Source of the DNA: an uncultured Lachnospiraceae bacterium
GTDB lineage: Bacteria > Bacillota > Clostridia > Lachnospirales > Lachnospiraceae
NCBI GenBank assembly: GCA_947574135.1
Contig: CANPIM010000015.1
Span: 1 to 58,700, forward strand
DNA length: 58,700 bases
Direction of reading: 5' to 3'
In this document: piece by piece, positions 49,443 through 58,587 of the stretch
Layout of the letters: the number at the start of each line of letters is the position of its first letter
How positions within the stretch are numbered: position 1 is the stretch's first letter
The notes under the pieces: model-generated
The model's database searches: none
Seen by the model: only the letters and a program-made list of their open reading frames with translations
What the model was told of the DNA's origin: nothing
Program-made: the position numbers and the translations under genes

Positions 49443-50999
49443 CTACTTCCCGCTTTTTACCTCATGATACTCCTTCTCCGTATTCACGCTCCAAATATTT
49501 TCCTTCTCCTTCTTCCCCTTTAAGAGATTATCCACCGCCTCAAAGGAGGTGGCCATGGAATGGTCCATATTGTTGTAGCGGTGTTGCCCGTTCCGGCCCA
49601 CGCAGAAAAGGTTCTCAAACCGATTCAGATAAGCAATCAGGGTGTCAATCTCTCCATAGGTGTCGAAATAGGCCGGATAAGCCTTTTTCACCCGCTCCCG
49701 GTGAGCGTCCAGCACCTGACTCTCGTCAGAGATCACTCCCATTTTAATGAGCTCGTGAGTCCCAAGCTTCACCCATTTCTCCTGGCTCAGCTTCCAGTAT
49801 TTATCCCCCTCGTCGCAGAAATATTCCAGTCCAATCCAAACCGTGTGCTCCGGATCCTTTACCAGATAGGGGGACCAGTTGTTGAACACCTGGATTCTCC
49901 CAAGCTTTACCCCCACGTCCTGCACATAGATCCAGCAATCCGGCACAATGTGATGCAAGGTTTTTAACGTCGTCTCATTTTTCAGGTTAAGCTTATTGAC
50001 CAAAAGCCCCACGGTAACAAAATCCCGGTAGGGAAGTCCTGCCGCGATCCGGGCCTCCTTTTCCGGCACATCCGGCATACCGGCTACCAGATCCTTTAAG
50101 GGCATGGAGGAGAAAAAGGCGTCTCCCTCCACCGTGTAGGTCTGGCCGTCCTTCTCATATTTCACGGCTGTGATTCGATTATCCGCCGTGCAAACACCCG
50201 TCACCCGGCAGCCCCTTCGAATCTCTCCCCCCATGTTCTCCACCTCGGCCGCCGCCGTCTCCCACAGCTGGCCCGGGCCGTACTTGGGATACTGGAATTC
50301 CTCGATAAGGGAGGTCTGCACCTTATGCCTGTCCTTCTTCCCCGGAAGGGCCTTGGAAGCCATATCCTTTAGAATCCCCATAATGGACAGTCCCTTGGTG
50401 CGCTGAGCCCCCCAGTCCGCCGCGATCTGGCTGGGATGGCGGCCCCAGAGCTTCTCTGTATAGCCCTCGAAAAACATGGAATAGAGCTTGCGTCCGAAGC
50501 TGTTAATGTAAAAATTTTCCAGTGAATCCTCCGGCTTTTTGTGGACCACCGAGGCCAGATAGCTAAAGCCTGCAGACAGCAGCGTCAAAAAGTCCAGCTG
50601 AAATATAATCTTTCCGCTAATGGGATACTCAAAGAATTTCTTCTTATAATAAATCCGTGACACCCGGTTTCGGGTTAGCATAACCCGATCCTCCTGCTCC
50701 GGGTCAGGTCCTCCCTTTTTCAGGGGAACCTTCCGGCCCAGCACCTTATCATCGTAGGAGGGAGCGCCCTGTCGGGGCATGATCTCATCCCACCAGCGGG
50801 TCACCCTGTCATCCTTGGAAAAGAACCGGTGCCCGCCGATATCCATCCGGTTGCCCGCATAGCGGACTGTCCGGGAAATCCCGCCAATCTCCTGGCTCTC
50901 CTCCAGAATCAAAACCTCATACTCCCCGGAACGCTTCAAAAGCTCGTAGGCGGCCGTTATCCCGGCCGGCCCCGCGCCGATTATCACTGCTTTTTTCAT
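49443..50999 (-). CDS. UDP-galactopyranose mutase-like FAD protein
   Basis: 518 residues from the ATG at 50999, after GAGAGG; a longer frame to 51074 lacks a site. The FAD motif is [20 protein letters not shown], then [17 protein letters not shown] and [13 protein letters not shown], as in UGM and protoporphyrinogen-oxidase-like enzymes. Other landmarks are [13 protein letters not shown] and the late [20 protein letters not shown]. It is longer than true UGM (about 380) and is a distinct subfamily often found with polysaccharide genes. A true UGM lies at 54.2-55.3 kb. The substrate may be a nucleotide- or lipid-linked sugar. Confidence 0.83.
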   Translation of the reverse strand: MKKAVIIGAGPAGITAAYELLKRSGEYEVLILEESQEIGGISRTVRYAGNRMDIGGHRFFSKDDRVTRWWDEIMPRQGAPSYDDKVLGRKVPLKKGGPDPEQEDRVMLTRNRVSRIYYKKKFFEYPISGKIIFQLDFLTLLSAGFSYLASVVHKKPEDSLENFYINSFGRKLYSMFFEGYTEKLWGRHPSQIAADWGAQRTKGLSIMGILKDMASKALPGKKDRHKVQTSLIEEFQYPKYGPGQLWETAAAEVENMGGEIRRGCRVTGVCTADNRITAVKYEKDGQTYTVEGDAFFSSMPLKDLVAGMPDVPEKEARIAAGLPYRDFVTVGLLVNKLNLKNETTLKTLHHIVPDCWIYVQDVGVKLGRIQVFNNWSPYLVKDPEHTVWIGLEYFCDEGDKYWKLSQEKWVKLGTHELIKMGVISDESQVLDAHRERVKKAYPAYFDTYGEIDTLIAYLNRFENLFCVGRNGQHRYNNMDHSMATSFEAVDNLLKGKKEKENIWSVNTEKEYHEVKSGK

Positions 51000-51141
51000 A
51001 TAAAAACCTCTCTGTGTTGTGACTCCTTCCTGCCTTTTACATGCTGTGCCGCCGGAAGGGTTAGACTGCCCCACTTTCTTTTCTGTTTATTCTACACGAA
51101 AAGCCGGCATCCGTCAATGAAGGAGGGGGCAGATATTTTTC

Positions 51142-51170
51142 TTGTACTTTTTTCCCGTAAATGGTATAAT
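51142..51170 (+). promoter_or_regulatory. Promoter of the lipid kinase gene
   Basis: TTGTAC (51142-51147), a 17-bp spacer and TATAAT (51165-51170), about 68 bp before the start. The -35 and spacer length match those of the PAP2 promoter at 52221. Confidence 0.78.
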
Positions 51171-51238
51171 TGTTACAGAATTATTACAAAAAATGCAAGC
51201 CCTGTCAAAGGGCACTTTTCAAATGAGGGGACCTTTTC

Positions 51239-52159
51239 ATGTACTATTTTATTGTGAATCCAAGCTCCCGCTCCGGGCGGGGGCGTCGGGTCTGGCAGCA
51301 GGTAGAGGAGGAGCTGGAGCGGCTTTCCATGGAGTACCGGGTATTTTTCACCTCCGGTCCCTCCCATGCCACCACCCTGGCCGCAGATATCACCCGCAGG
51401 CCGGGCCGCCATACCCTTGTGGCCGTGGGAGGGGACGGCACCATCAATGAGGTGATCAACGGCATCCGGGATTTTGAGCGCATTACCTTTGCCTACATTC
51501 CCACCGGCTCCAGCAATGATTTTGCCAGAAGCCTGGGGCTTCCCTGGGAGCCTCTGGCAGCTCTGCACAATATTCTTCATCCCACCTATTACCGGCGCAT
51601 CGATCTGGGGCAGATGGAGTACGGCAATAAAACCCGGCTCTTTGCCGTCAGCTGCGGCATGGGCTTTGACGCCGCCGTCTGCCGGGAGGCCTTTCGCTCC
51701 CGGATCAAGCATGTGTTAAACCGGGTGGGCCTGGGAAAGCTTACCTATGTGGGAATCGCCCTGCACCAGATGCTTCTCCTCAAGGCGCATCCCATCCATA
51801 TGACCGTGGATTCCTCCCTGAAAAAGACCTTTCCCAAGACCTTTTTTATCTCTGTCCTGAATTGTCCCTACGAAGGGGGCGGCCTAAAACTCTGCCCCAA
51901 GGCCAGTCCCTCGGATAAACGGCTGGATTTCTGCGTGGTGGAGCGCATGAACAAGCTTTTTCTCTCCCTTATGCTCCCCACTGCCTATTTTGGACGCCAC
52001 ACCCATTTTCGGGGGATCCACATAGATACAGGCACCGTCATTCATCTGAAAAGCTCCGCTCCCCTGCCCGTACACGCAGACGGAGAATACTGTCAGGCCC
52101 AGACCAGCCTTTCCATTTGCTGTATTCCGGAGAAATTAAAAATAATTGCCGGAAAATAA
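51239..52159 (+). CDS. DagK/YegS-type diacylglycerol or lipid kinase
   Basis: 306 residues. The signature is VAVGGDGTINEVINGI near residue 62, with the phosphate-binding PTGSSNDFARSLG and a later SCGMGFDAAVC. The C-terminal half is the beta-rich lipid domain with GGGLKLCPKASPSD and DGEY. It phosphorylates a lipid such as diacylglycerol to phosphatidate, recycling lipids released by lipoteichoic acid or polysaccharide synthesis. It has its own promoter. Next to it is a PAP2-type phosphatase, which could reverse or balance the reaction. Confidence 0.9.
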   Translation: MYYFIVNPSSRSGRGRRVWQQVEEELERLSMEYRVFFTSGPSHATTLAADITRRPGRHTLVAVGGDGTINEVINGIRDFERITFAYIPTGSSNDFARSLGLPWEPLAALHNILHPTYYRRIDLGQMEYGNKTRLFAVSCGMGFDAAVCREAFRSRIKHVLNRVGLGKLTYVGIALHQMLLLKAHPIHMTVDSSLKKTFPKTFFISVLNCPYEGGGLKLCPKASPSDKRLDFCVVERMNKLFLSLMLPTAYFGRHTHFRGIHIDTGTVIHLKSSAPLPVHADGEYCQAQTSLSICCIPEKLKIIAGK

Positions 52160-52220
52160 GAGAGAACTTACGAAATCCGGTATGATTTCTGAAAAATTTC
52201 TTAAAATATTAAAAAGCCCA

Positions 52221-52249
52221 TTGTACTTTAAAATCCCTTGTGCTATACT
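52221..52249 (+). promoter_or_regulatory. Promoter of the PAP2 gene
   Basis: TTGTAC (52221-52226), a 17-bp spacer and TGC-TATACT (-10 at 52244-52249, extended), about 77 bp upstream of the PAP2 start. Confidence 0.72.
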
Positions 52250-52325
52250 CCGGATAGTTCTAAATCCCCTGTGTATACAAGGGAAAAAACGGGATCATTG
52301 ACAGCAAAAAGGAAGTAGATTTACT

Positions 52326-53003
52326 ATGAAAGAATTTTTCCGTACCCATAAGCACATCTGGGTTGCCGGCTACCTGTTTATTTACATGCCCTGGTTTCTG
52401 TGGCTGGAGAGCCGGGCCAATCAGCCCTACCACGTGATACATGTGGCCATTGACGATATGATTCCCTTTGTGGAATATTTCATCATCCCCTACTTTTTGT
52501 GGTTTCTCTATGTGCCCATTGTATTCGTGTATCTATTTTTCAAAAGCAAGAAACAGTTTTATCAGTACACAATTTTTGCATTCACGGGTATGACCCTGTT
52601 CCTCGTCATATCCACCATCTATCCCAACGGTCACCTGCTGCGGCCGACGGAATTTGAACGGCAGAATATTTTTACCGCCTGCGTGCAGCTTTTGTACCAG
52701 GCTGACACCTCAACCAATATCTTTCCCAGTCTGCACGTATTCAATTCCATTGCAGCTCATATGGCGGTTGTAAACAACGAAAGCCTTGGCCGGAATCGCT
52801 GGATCCGGGGGGGCTCCCTGGTGTTGATGGTCAGCATTGTCCTGGCTACCGTATGCCTGAAGCAACACTCCATGGTGGACGTCATCGGGGCCATTCTTCT
52901 GGGCGTGATAATGGACCAGGCCGTATACCACACGGATTACAATGCTCTGCGTGAGCGGATGCATGAGAGAAGCCGGCGGCAGAGAAAGCGGATTGCCGTT
53001 TAA
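52326..53003 (+). CDS. PAP2-like membrane phosphatase/transferase
   Basis: 225 residues with about five or six membrane segments. The active-site motifs are NIFPSLHVFNS and LKQHSMVDVIGA, where the two His are catalytic. The pattern SLHVF rather than PSGH is that of the inositolphosphotransferase/phosphatidic acid phosphatase branch. It may dephosphorylate an undecaprenyl or diacylglycerol phosphate at the membrane, fitting with the lipid kinase upstream. The C-terminus is very basic (MHERSRRQRKRIAV). It has its own promoter and a bidirectional terminator. Confidence 0.85.
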   Translation: MKEFFRTHKHIWVAGYLFIYMPWFLWLESRANQPYHVIHVAIDDMIPFVEYFIIPYFLWFLYVPIVFVYLFFKSKKQFYQYTIFAFTGMTLFLVISTIYPNGHLLRPTEFERQNIFTACVQLLYQADTSTNIFPSLHVFNSIAAHMAVVNNESLGRNRWIRGGSLVLMVSIVLATVCLKQHSMVDVIGAILLGVIMDQAVYHTDYNALRERMHERSRRQRKRIAV

Positions 53004-53004
53004 A

Positions 53005-53044
53005 AAGCTGTACAGTAAAAAAGCTGTATAACAAAGAAGCTGTA
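53005..53044 (+). repeat. Three 16-bp repeats before the terminator
   Basis: AAGCTGTA occurs at 53005, 53021 and 53037 with 16-bp period in an A-rich context. It lies between the PAP2 stop and the terminator hairpin and has no visible coding role. Confidence 0.6.
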
Positions 53045-53052
53045 TAACAAAA

Positions 53053-53085
53053 GAGGCTATCGTTAATGATAGCCCCTTTTTCTTG
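53053..53085 (+). terminator. Bidirectional terminator between PAP2 and GT2 genes
   Basis: GGCTATC-GTTAAT-GATAGCC (53055-53074) is followed by CCTTTTTC on the plus strand, and on the minus strand by TCTTTTG. It can end both the PAP2 transcript and the converging glycosyltransferase transcript. Confidence 0.85.
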
Positions 53086-53087
53086 TC

Positions 53088-54113
53088 CTAATTAAATCCC
53101 ACAAACCTCTGGGCCAGCTTGTAGGCCATCTCGGAGATCTTTCGCCCGCCCCGTCCCGGCAGGTTCATGGTCCGTCCCAAAACCCCCCATTTCAGCTCAT
53201 AGTACACCCGGGAATCCCGCTTTTTTAAATACTTCCAGAGCTCATATTTCTTCTGAAGGTTCTCCCTGGTGCCGGAGCGAATGGCAATGATGGAGGAGAC
53301 CACCATAATGATTTCCAGATAATTCTTCATATAATGGCGCAGCTTCCGGCTGGGGATAAGCTTCTTATCGGAAAGCTTATAGTAGTCTATCATAAGCTCA
53401 TTCACCTTGAGCTGCTGATCCAAACGTCCTATCATCACCTGTTCATTGACCGACTGATCCGCCCGTCCAATGTAATACCGGTAAAAATTCACATTGAGAT
53501 AATAGAGATTCTTCACATAGGGAAGGGGATAATACACAAAAATATTGTCCACATAAAAGGTATGCTTGGGCAGCTCCAGCCCGCATTCCCGAAGAAGCTT
53601 GGTCCGGTAAATCACCGAGTGCATAAGAATATACTGTCCCTTGTGGAGAAATCGCACGTCATTCCAGGTAAATACCTGGTTCTGGGGAAAGGCGCTGCTG
53701 TAGCGCATCACCTTCTTCCGCCGCTGTCCCTCCTTCTCATAGACAAAATTGCTGATAAACATATCCACGGTCTGACAGCTACCGGCCAATTCCTCAATGG
53801 CCTTTAAAATCTCCCTGTATGCTTCCAGATTTACCCAGTCGTCGCTGTCCACCACCTTAAAGTACAGGCCTGTGGCATTGCGAAGCCCGGTGTTGACCGC
53901 CTCTCCGTGGCCGCCGTTCTCCTGATGCACAGCCTTTACAATGCCCGGATAGCGGGCTGCATACTCGTCCGCAATGGCCGCCGTGTTGTCCTTGGAGCCG
54001 TCGTCTACAATGATAATCTCCACCTCGTCGCCCCCGGGCAGCAGAGATTCCACACAGTTTTTCATATAGTCCTGTGAGTTATAGCAGGGAATTGCGATTG
54101 ATAAAAGCTTCAT
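53088..54113 (-). CDS. GT2 family glycosyltransferase
   Basis: 341 residues. The GT-A domain has LSIAIPCYNSQDYMKNCVESLL, IIIVDDGSKDNT, ENGGHGEAVNTGL and VVDSDDWV. The middle region (FLHKGQYILMHSVIYRTKLL, YVDNIFVYYPLPYVKNLYYL) is of the type common next to UDP-galactofuranose genes in Firmicutes. It directly follows glf, 48 bp away, so a galactofuranosyl transfer is a reasonable guess. It ends at the bidirectional terminator. Confidence 0.88.
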   Translation of the reverse strand: MKLLSIAIPCYNSQDYMKNCVESLLPGGDEVEIIIVDDGSKDNTAAIADEYAARYPGIVKAVHQENGGHGEAVNTGLRNATGLYFKVVDSDDWVNLEAYREILKAIEELAGSCQTVDMFISNFVYEKEGQRRKKVMRYSSAFPQNQVFTWNDVRFLHKGQYILMHSVIYRTKLLRECGLELPKHTFYVDNIFVYYPLPYVKNLYYLNVNFYRYYIGRADQSVNEQVMIGRLDQQLKVNELMIDYYKLSDKKLIPSRKLRHYMKNYLEIIMVVSSIIAIRSGTRENLQKKYELWKYLKKRDSRVYYELKWGVLGRTMNLPGRGGRKISEMAYKLAQRFVGFN

Positions 54114-54161
54114 GTTGTCCTCCTCATACTACCGGTGATACTGCTTCACCAAATGATTTTC

Positions 54162-55307
54162 TTATTGAAGGCCCCTTGCCAGGTGCAAAGCCCGGGCCGC
54201 CATAGCATCTATATTATAGTATTTGTACTCCGCCAGCCGACCAAGAAGATGGAAATTTTTTACTTTTCCAGCCAGAGCCGCATACCTTTCATAGAGGGCC
54301 TGATTCTCCGGATTCTGAATGGCATAATAGGGAATCTCCCCCTGGGCCCCTGTGTAGGCAAAGGGATACTCCTTCACAATGGTGGTGTCCGCCGCCTGCT
54401 GCCCGGTCAAATACTTAAATTCCGTAATCCTGGTAAAATCCTCACTCACCGTATAGTTTACCACGCTGTGGCCCTGATAATCCGGTCTGTCATAATGCTC
54501 AAAGTCAAACCGCAGGCTCCGGTAGGGAAGCCGCCCATAGCGACAGGCAAAAAGCTCATCCACTGGTCCCGTGTAGATTACAACTCCCGGAAAAGGCTTT
54601 CCCTCCAGATACACCTGTCCCTCCTCCGGAGAAATGTTAAGCGCCCGGGCGCCGTCTGTGCCTGTCTGAACCGTAATATTGGGGTGATCCAGGATTTTCT
54701 CAAACATAGGGGTATAGCCGTCCAGGGGCATGCCCTGATATTTATCCCCAAAATAGCGGTTGTCATAGGAGAGCACCACCGGCACCCGCCCTGTCACTGC
54801 CGGGTCAATGTCCTCCGGCTTCTGTCCCCACTGCTTCATGGTATAGCGGAGAAAAATATTCTCATATACATAATCCGCAATGGCCTGAATCTCCGGATCC
54901 CTGGAGGAGCGCAGCTCCAGGATAGGCACCCGGCTTCCTGACCCATAGGTACCCGTAAGCTTTTTCTCAAGCCTTGCTCCCTGCTCCTCCCCATAGACCA
55001 TTTTCAGAGTATTCAGGTTAAAGGGCACCGGAATCAGCTGATCCCCCACCCGGGCCACCACCTCATGTCCAAAGGCATACCAGTCCGTAAACCGGGACAG
55101 CCAGGCATAGACCTCCTGGTCGCTGGTATGAAAAATATGGGGCCCGTATTTGTGAATCAAGATTCCCCAGGCATCCCGCTCATCATAACAGTTTCCCCCA
55201 ATGTGGTTCTTTTTCTCCAGAACCAGCACCTGTTTTCCCTGCTCCTCCGCCAGACATCTGGCCGCCACAGCGCCAGCCACGCCGGAGCCGATTACGATTG
55301 CATCCAT
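54162..55307 (-). CDS. glf: UDP-galactopyranose mutase
   Basis: 381 residues, the normal length. The FAD-binding start is DAIVIGSGVAGAVAARCLAE, then GGNCYDERD, the substrate region HKYGPHIFHTSD, YTMKQWGQKPEDIDP, the YFGDKYQGMPLDGYTPMFEKIL segment and the C-terminal LLGRLAEYKYYNIDAM, all specific for UGM. It converts UDP-galactopyranose to UDP-galactofuranose in the cytosol for surface glycans. It starts 13 bp after mutY and is followed by a GT2 gene, so the three probably form one transcript. Confidence 0.95.
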   Translation of the reverse strand: MDAIVIGSGVAGAVAARCLAEEQGKQVLVLEKKNHIGGNCYDERDAWGILIHKYGPHIFHTSDQEVYAWLSRFTDWYAFGHEVVARVGDQLIPVPFNLNTLKMVYGEEQGARLEKKLTGTYGSGSRVPILELRSSRDPEIQAIADYVYENIFLRYTMKQWGQKPEDIDPAVTGRVPVVLSYDNRYFGDKYQGMPLDGYTPMFEKILDHPNITVQTGTDGARALNISPEEGQVYLEGKPFPGVVIYTGPVDELFACRYGRLPYRSLRFDFEHYDRPDYQGHSVVNYTVSEDFTRITEFKYLTGQQAADTTIVKEYPFAYTGAQGEIPYYAIQNPENQALYERYAALAGKVKNFHLLGRLAEYKYYNIDAMAARALHLARGLQ

Positions 55308-55320
55308 AGCTTCTCTCCTT

Positions 55321-56388
55321 TTACAGTGTTTCCCTTAAATATCTTACATATGCCCCAAAGGCCGAGGGAATGGAAAATTTTCGATCCATCTCCTCCTTCT
55401 CCACAAACAAAAGCTCCTCCTTCGGCTGCTGCAAAGGCGTCATCTCCGGCTCCTCAATGCGCACCAGATACCCCAGCATGTGCCATTCCACATGGCTGAA
55501 CACATGCTTGGCCTCCGGAAGCTGACGGATACGAAGAGGGGAGAGGCTCTGCTGCCGCACATAGGAAAGGACCTGTTCTTCCGATAGTTTTCCCTCCACA
55601 TTGGGCAGCTCGTAAAGCCCTGCCAGAAGGCCCTTGGCCGGCCGCTTCCGCAAAATGGCTTTGTTGTCCGACACCAGCACCAAAACCGTCCGATCTTCCA
55701 GCCTACGTGCTCTTGGAGGCGTCTTTTGGGGCAGCTCCTGTTGAATGCCCCTCTTTCGGGCAAGACACAGCCCCAAAAGAGGGCACTCCTGGCATTTGGG
55801 CGGACCATTGGGCACACAGACCAGAGCTCCCAGCTCAATGAGAGACTGATTAAAATCTCCCGGCCGGATTTTCGGGATCACCTTTTCCACCTGTTCCTCC
55901 ATGCGCTTTTTCACCGACTGCTTTAAAATATCCTCATAGCTTGCCAGGAGCCTGGACAAAACACGCAGGACATTTCCGTCCACAGCCGGCTTGGCAATTC
56001 CAAAGGCAATGGAGGCAATAGCTCCCGCCGTATAGCTGCCAATCCCCGGCAGAGCCCGTATTTTCTCAAAATCTGCCGGCATCTCCCCTCCGTATTCCGT
56101 ACAGATCAGCTGAGCGGCCTTCTGCATATTCCGCACACGGCTGTAATAGCCCAGCCCCTCCCAGAGCTTTAAAATCTGATCCTCCGAGGCCCGGGCCAGA
56201 TGAGAAATATCCGGCAGCTCCTGCAGGAACCGGGCGAAATAAGGCTTCACCGCCTCCACCCGGGTCTGCTGCAGCATAATCTCAGAAACCCACACCCGGT
56301 AGGGAGTGGGCTCCTCTCTCCAGGGGAGACTCCTGGCGTTTCCATAATACCATTTTAAAAGCGGCTCTACGATCTCTGTCAGCTCCAT
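55321..56388 (-). CDS. mutY: A/G-specific adenine DNA glycosylase MutY
   Basis: 355 residues. The HhH-GPD core has EIMLQQTRVEAV with the catalytic Glu, LPGIGSYTAGAIASIAF, and the catalytic Asp in PAVDGNVLRVLSR. The iron-sulfur loop CVPNGPPKCQECPLLGLC has the C-x6-C-x2-C-x5-C spacing. The C-terminal domain is NUDIX-like for 8-oxoG recognition. It removes adenine mispaired with 8-oxoguanine. It is the first gene of the mutY-glf-GT2 run. Confidence 0.95.
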   Translation of the reverse strand: MELTEIVEPLLKWYYGNARSLPWREEPTPYRVWVSEIMLQQTRVEAVKPYFARFLQELPDISHLARASEDQILKLWEGLGYYSRVRNMQKAAQLICTEYGGEMPADFEKIRALPGIGSYTAGAIASIAFGIAKPAVDGNVLRVLSRLLASYEDILKQSVKKRMEEQVEKVIPKIRPGDFNQSLIELGALVCVPNGPPKCQECPLLGLCLARKRGIQQELPQKTPPRARRLEDRTVLVLVSDNKAILRKRPAKGLLAGLYELPNVEGKLSEEQVLSYVRQQSLSPLRIRQLPEAKHVFSHVEWHMLGYLVRIEEPEMTPLQQPKEELLFVEKEEMDRKFSIPSAFGAYVRYLRETL

Positions 56389-56513
56389 GGGTCCCTCCCC
56401 TTTTCATGCTTTTTATTCCCGTATTAGTCTATCACAGGTTCCCCCAAATTGCCAGGGGCTTCTCTTTTTCTTCATAACCTTCTGCGCAAATATTAAGAAA
56501 TTATTAGGAACTG

Positions 56514-56542
56514 TAAAAAGCTGCAGGCAGAAAGCCTACAGC
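56514..56542 (-). terminator. Terminator of sfsA
   Basis: GCTGCAGGC (56520-56528) pairs with GCCTACAGC (56534-56542), with one G-T pair and a 5-base loop. On the minus strand it is followed by TTTTTAC. It lies 14 bp after the sfsA stop. Confidence 0.88.
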
Positions 56543-56555
56543 CATTCATATCTTT

Positions 56556-57242
56556 TCACAATCGAACCGGCACCCTCTCCCGAAGCTCCAAAAGCTCCGG
56601 CTCCACCCGGCAGTCATAGGCCAATATGTGCACTCCCGCCTCCTTGGCCTTTCGCAGCGTGTCTCCAAATTCTTTATGGGTGACATCATTGGGCTCCAGA
56701 TATCGGACGTCCTGCATCTGCACCAGAAAAAGAATACAGGCCTCATAGCCCTCCTTAAGGCTGTCCGTCAGCTCCCGGATATGCTTTACTCCCCGCAGTG
56801 TGGGCGCATCCGGAAAACGGACAATCCCCGCCTCCTCCAGAGTCACGCCCTTTACCTCCAGAAGAATCTTTTTCTGCTCCTTCTGAATAAGAAAATCAAA
56901 CCGAGAATCCCTGTAGGTATGCTCCGGGCAAATAAGGGCTCCCTTTGGGCACAGCGGCCAGTCGCCCCGGCGAAGCCACTCCTCCACTACCCGGTTGGGC
57001 GCCTGGGAATCCATATTGATGAGCCGCTCTCCCTTTTTCACCGCGATCAAGTCCAGGGGGGTTTTCCGGCTGGGATTCTCATTTCGCTGGACATAGAGGG
57101 CAGCCCCGGGAAGCAAGAGCTCCCTGCAGCGGCCCGTATTCTTTACATGGCAGATTTCTTTTCCCCGCCGGGTTTTTACCCAGGCAATAAACCGGTTGGG
57201 CCGCTCCAGAAACACAGCGGGCTCCATATTCTCGTATTTCAT
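56556..57242 (-). CDS. sfsA: SfsA family DNA/RNA nuclease
   Basis: 228 residues, normal length. Family segments are FLERPNRFIAWV, HVKNTGRCRELLLPGA, RKTPLDLIAVKKGERLINMDSQAPN, the nuclease motif SRFDFLIQKEQKKILLEVKGVTL with Asp and Glu-x-Lys, and a late EFGDTL. SfsA was named for maltose regulation but is now known as a structure-related nuclease. GGAGG lies upstream. It follows the aminotransferase gene by 48 bp and ends with a clear terminator. Confidence 0.93.
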   Translation of the reverse strand: MKYENMEPAVFLERPNRFIAWVKTRRGKEICHVKNTGRCRELLLPGAALYVQRNENPSRKTPLDLIAVKKGERLINMDSQAPNRVVEEWLRRGDWPLCPKGALICPEHTYRDSRFDFLIQKEQKKILLEVKGVTLEEAGIVRFPDAPTLRGVKHIRELTDSLKEGYEACILFLVQMQDVRYLEPNDVTHKEFGDTLRKAKEAGVHILAYDCRVEPELLELRERVPVRL

Positions 57243-57290
57243 AGCCTAAGCCTCCCTGCGCAGCACTTAAAAGCTTTTCCTGGCCATCCC

Positions 57291-58475
57291 TTACCTTTCA
57301 TATTCCCGGGCCAGCTTTTCAAAGGCAGGCATGGCGTTTACAATGGTCTCCTCCGCCACGCAGTAGGCGATCCGCACATACCCCGGACAACCGAAATCAT
57401 CGCTGGGCACCAGCAGCAGATCGTATTTCTTCGCCCTCTCGCAAAAGGCAGCCGCATCCTCCTCCATGGCCTGCACAAAGAGATAAAAGGCTCCCTGAGG
57501 CATAATACAGGTATAGCCAAGCCTGGTAAGTCCCTCATACAGAAGATCCCGGTTCCGCTTATAGGCATTGATATCCCCTGTGTCCTCCACGCACCGGGCG
57601 ATCACCTGCTGAAACAGACTGGGCGCGCACACAAAGCCCAGCACCCGGGCCGCTCCCGCCACAGCCGCCATAAGCCGGTCGTAGTCCTCCACCCGCCCCG
57701 GCAGGGCAATATAGCCGATGCGCTCTCCCGGCAGGGATAAGGACTTGCTGTAGGAATAGCACACCAGGGTGTCTCTGTAATATTTGGTCACAAAGGGCAC
57801 CTGACACCCATCGTAGACAATCTCCCGGTAGGGCTCATCCGTGATAAGATAAATGGGGCTCCCATTTTCCCGGGATTTTTCCCTAAGCATCTCTGTAAGA
57901 CGGATAATAGTCTCCTCCGAATACACCACACCGGAGGGGTTATTGGGGGAATTTACAATCACAGCCTTGGTCCTTGGGCTGAGCAGTCTCTTAAAATCCG
58001 CAAAGTCAATCTGAAAGCTTGACGCCTCCGGCCGGGCAACCCGAAGAGTGGCTCCTGCCCCCTCTACCCAGCAGCGATATTCCGGAAAGAAGGGGGCAAA
58101 GGTGATAAACTCGTCTCCCTCATTGGCCAGGGCGTTAATACAGATATTTAAGGAGGCCGCTGCCCCGCAGGTCATAAAAATATTGGCCCCTGTAAATTCC
58201 TCCCCAAACCGGCGGTTCAGAGATTTTGCAATGGTGTCCCGCACTCCCAGGTCTCCCGGGGCCGCGGTATATGCATGAATTGTCTCCGGCTGGTTCTCTA
58301 TCACATCGAGAATCGCCCTTCGGACGCTGTCCGGAGCCGGTATGCTGGGATTTCCCAGGCTGAAATCGTAAACCTTATCCGCCCCCACCTGGGCCTTTCG
58401 CATCTGTCCAAAGGAAAATATTTCACGGATAATGGAGCTCTTGCTGCCCAGACGGTAGTTTTTTTCTGATATCAT
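57291..58475 (-). CDS. Class I/II PLP-dependent aminotransferase
   Basis: 394 residues. Motifs: YDFSLGNPSIPAP near the N-terminus, TCGAAASLNICINAL, the conserved NSPNNPSGVVYS, LITDEPYREIVYDG (Asp contacts the pyridine), the lysine motif YSYSKSLSLPGERIGYIALP, and the C-terminal Arg in VRIAYCV. It is probably an aspartate- or aromatic-type aminotransferase, with the exact amino acid unknown. AGGAGG precedes the ATG, with a hairpin directly upstream of it (58490-58504). Confidence 0.92.
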   Translation of the reverse strand: MISEKNYRLGSKSSIIREIFSFGQMRKAQVGADKVYDFSLGNPSIPAPDSVRRAILDVIENQPETIHAYTAAPGDLGVRDTIAKSLNRRFGEEFTGANIFMTCGAAASLNICINALANEGDEFITFAPFFPEYRCWVEGAGATLRVARPEASSFQIDFADFKRLLSPRTKAVIVNSPNNPSGVVYSEETIIRLTEMLREKSRENGSPIYLITDEPYREIVYDGCQVPFVTKYYRDTLVCYSYSKSLSLPGERIGYIALPGRVEDYDRLMAAVAGAARVLGFVCAPSLFQQVIARCVEDTGDINAYKRNRDLLYEGLTRLGYTCIMPQGAFYLFVQAMEEDAAAFCERAKKYDLLLVPSDDFGCPGYVRIAYCVAEETIVNAMPAFEKLAREYER

Positions 58476-58489
58476 AGGGGGTCCTCCTG

Positions 58490-58504
58490 AAGCCCTTTGG
58501 GCTT
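58490..58504 (-). promoter_or_regulatory. Hairpin abutting the aminotransferase ribosome binding site
   Basis: On the minus strand AAGCCC-AAA-GGGCTT is a perfect 6-bp stem with an AAA loop, whose end is followed directly by CAGGAGG. It is the same design as the hairpin before the AEC permease gene at 6000-6014. It could affect translation. Confidence 0.45.
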
Positions 58505-58587
58505 TTGTGTATTTTTTGTTTTATCTATTTTACACTTTTGTGTGTGGATGCGCAAGAGGGTTGTGGGAGGAGATAATTACATCCTGC

